Shown here piece by piece: positions 62,771-64,000 of a stretch of 64,000 bases of DNA (positions are counted from its first letter, which is position 1; each line of letters begins with the position of its first letter). Position numbers and translations under genes: made by a program. The stretch spans positions 181,150,789-181,214,788 of the forward strand of contig CM041293.1 of NCBI GenBank assembly GCA_023052935.1, in the 5' to 3' direction. The notes beneath the pieces were generated by a model. It made no database searches and was not told the DNA's origin. It saw only the letters and a program-made list of their open reading frames with translations. This stretch comes from Piezodorus guildinii. Lineage: Eukaryota > Arthropoda > Insecta > Hemiptera > Pentatomidae.

Positions 62771-64000
62771 TATTGTATATTGCTAAAGAGACAAGCCCGT
62801 TACCTACAGGTGGTATTTGCAACTTTATACGTTTGTATAAAGTATATACAAATATACCTAGTAATTTAATTGTACAAGAAATATACCTAGTATGTTTCTA
62901 CTGCTGGGCATGCGCAGTCGGAAGACATTTTATTTTTGTAACCTCGTTTGTTTGTAACCTGTTGGTTGATAACTTATAAAGTAGTGTTAACCTTCTATTT
63001 GCTTATTTTTCAATAGTTTATTTCACTTATTATGTCTAAAAGTTGTCAAGAAAAAAGATTATTGAACTTTTGGCATATGATTGCTCAGTAGAACTTTTAG
63101 ATTGTGATTTGGTAGAAGTAAAGAATGAGATTATAGAAGACTGTAGAGAATATTATGCTTTAGGTCTTCTTTACCTTTCGAATTGGCTCTATATTAAAAT
63201 TTAAAGATATGTAAAATTCAGTTTTACCAAATTTAGATGAAATTTTGTTTAAAGCACTCTTACAAGTGAATTTCTTTCACCATTTAATAATATATTGAAG
63301 ACGACCAAGTGTTCATTCTAAAATTGCCAATTGTTTGATGTTATTGATGGAGACACAATTAGTAAAGACACTAGACGTGTATTTTAAGCAATTATGAAAG
63401 AAAAAAAAGTAAATATCCTTTTTGGCTTAGTGAAAGTGAATGTAAACATGAAGAAATAGGAGACCCTTTTTGTTTTTGTTATCTTTCCAAACCAACAGAT
63501 TAAATTGGCCCTGTAATTACAACTTTTAATACCCATTAAAATATAAATTTTAATTTAACAAATAAATATTTATTACTCTTTAAACATTCAATTTATAATT
63601 AATAAAAGTAAATTATTGTTACTTGCATTTTCATTTCTGTTCTGTGTGTATAGATATATAACGCAAAGTTAGATCAGCAACACTTCCTTATACAGATTAT
63701 ACATGTACTTTTGATATAATATATTTAATTAATTTTATTTATTTTTGTTAATAAACTTTTTTTTAAAAAGTATTTCCTTTATTTACTATCCTATGCCAAT
63801 GCTCCATAAAAAAAAAAGTTAAATTAGAGTTTAATTCTAGGCACTATTTAAATTCTATAATTTACTATAACATGTAGGTTTGTTATAAATTTTATAATTA
63901 AGTTTTGATAGGAAATTATAATTTAGAACAAAATGTAGTTAAAATGAAAAAAAGTTGCAATTATATTGTTATTATTTTATATTATACAAGTGATTCAGTG
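62771..64000. other. No supported gene
   Basis: Mostly AT-rich. 63032-63200 has short overlapping frames (MSKSCQEKR; then LAYDCSVELLDCDLVEVKNEI in the next frame) that could be a decayed transposase or host exon. No family recognised. Confidence 0.3.

Overview
The window reads as an AT-rich arthropod nuclear genome, probably an insect. The clues are TCAGT-type initiators, jockey and RTE LINEs, Tc1 and mariner elements, a Penelope-like element, and a polinton carrying a gene set known from arthropods. I find no convincing host gene, rRNA gene or functional tRNA gene. Almost everything identifiable is a transposable element, many nested inside one another. Species assignment is not possible from the sequence alone.

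The centrepiece is at 21854-35397: a 13,544-bp polinton/Maverick-type element flanked by a perfect 6-bp target duplication (TGCACT). It is a giant palindrome. A 5,451-bp left arm (21854-27304) and a 5,705-bp right arm (29693-35397) are inverted copies of each other around a 2,388-bp single-copy core. The core carries, leftward, an FtsK/HerA-like packaging ATPase, a DUF8207-type protein and the catalytic part of a retroviral-type integrase. Each arm carries the integrase chromodomain end, an adenovirus-type cysteine protease, a 53-codon ORF, a double-jelly-roll-like capsid protein and a 169-aa protein of unknown function. The three larger arm ORFs (protease, capsid, 169-aa) translate identically in the two arms. 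No DNA polymerase B is present. At five gene junctions the TATA box of the downstream gene lies in the last codons or stop codon of the upstream gene, with a TCAGT/ACAGT/TCATT-type initiator about 30 bp further on. The element sits inside a 5'-truncated RTE-like LINE (21311-36010, minus), which has its own 14-bp target duplication.

Left flank (1-21300): an unclassified ~0.9-kb repeat (called Rep-A here) interrupted by a Tc1-like element; two internally deleted mariner copies; jockey-clade LINE fragments; a tRNA-derived SINE; a fragment of a second RTE-like LINE; and a nearly complete RTE-like LINE (16075-19310) with an 11-bp target duplication and one frameshift between endonuclease and reverse transcriptase.

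Right flank (36000-64000): jockey fragments; a Helitron helicase remnant; a deleted mariner; a Rep-A fold-back pair; an RNase H fragment; a small inverted-repeat element that looks Penelope-derived; a LINE with a 5' inversion; and a Penelope-like element with RT and GIY-YIG domains (52230-56170, 17-bp target duplication). The last 7 kb hold further CR1-, RTE- and jockey-type fragments. Several Penelope-like ends carry hammerhead-like CTGATGA...GAAAC cores.

The nesting gives a relative chronology: Rep-A copies are the oldest, LINEs and the Penelope-like element inserted into them, and the palindromic polinton inserted into a LINE afterwards.
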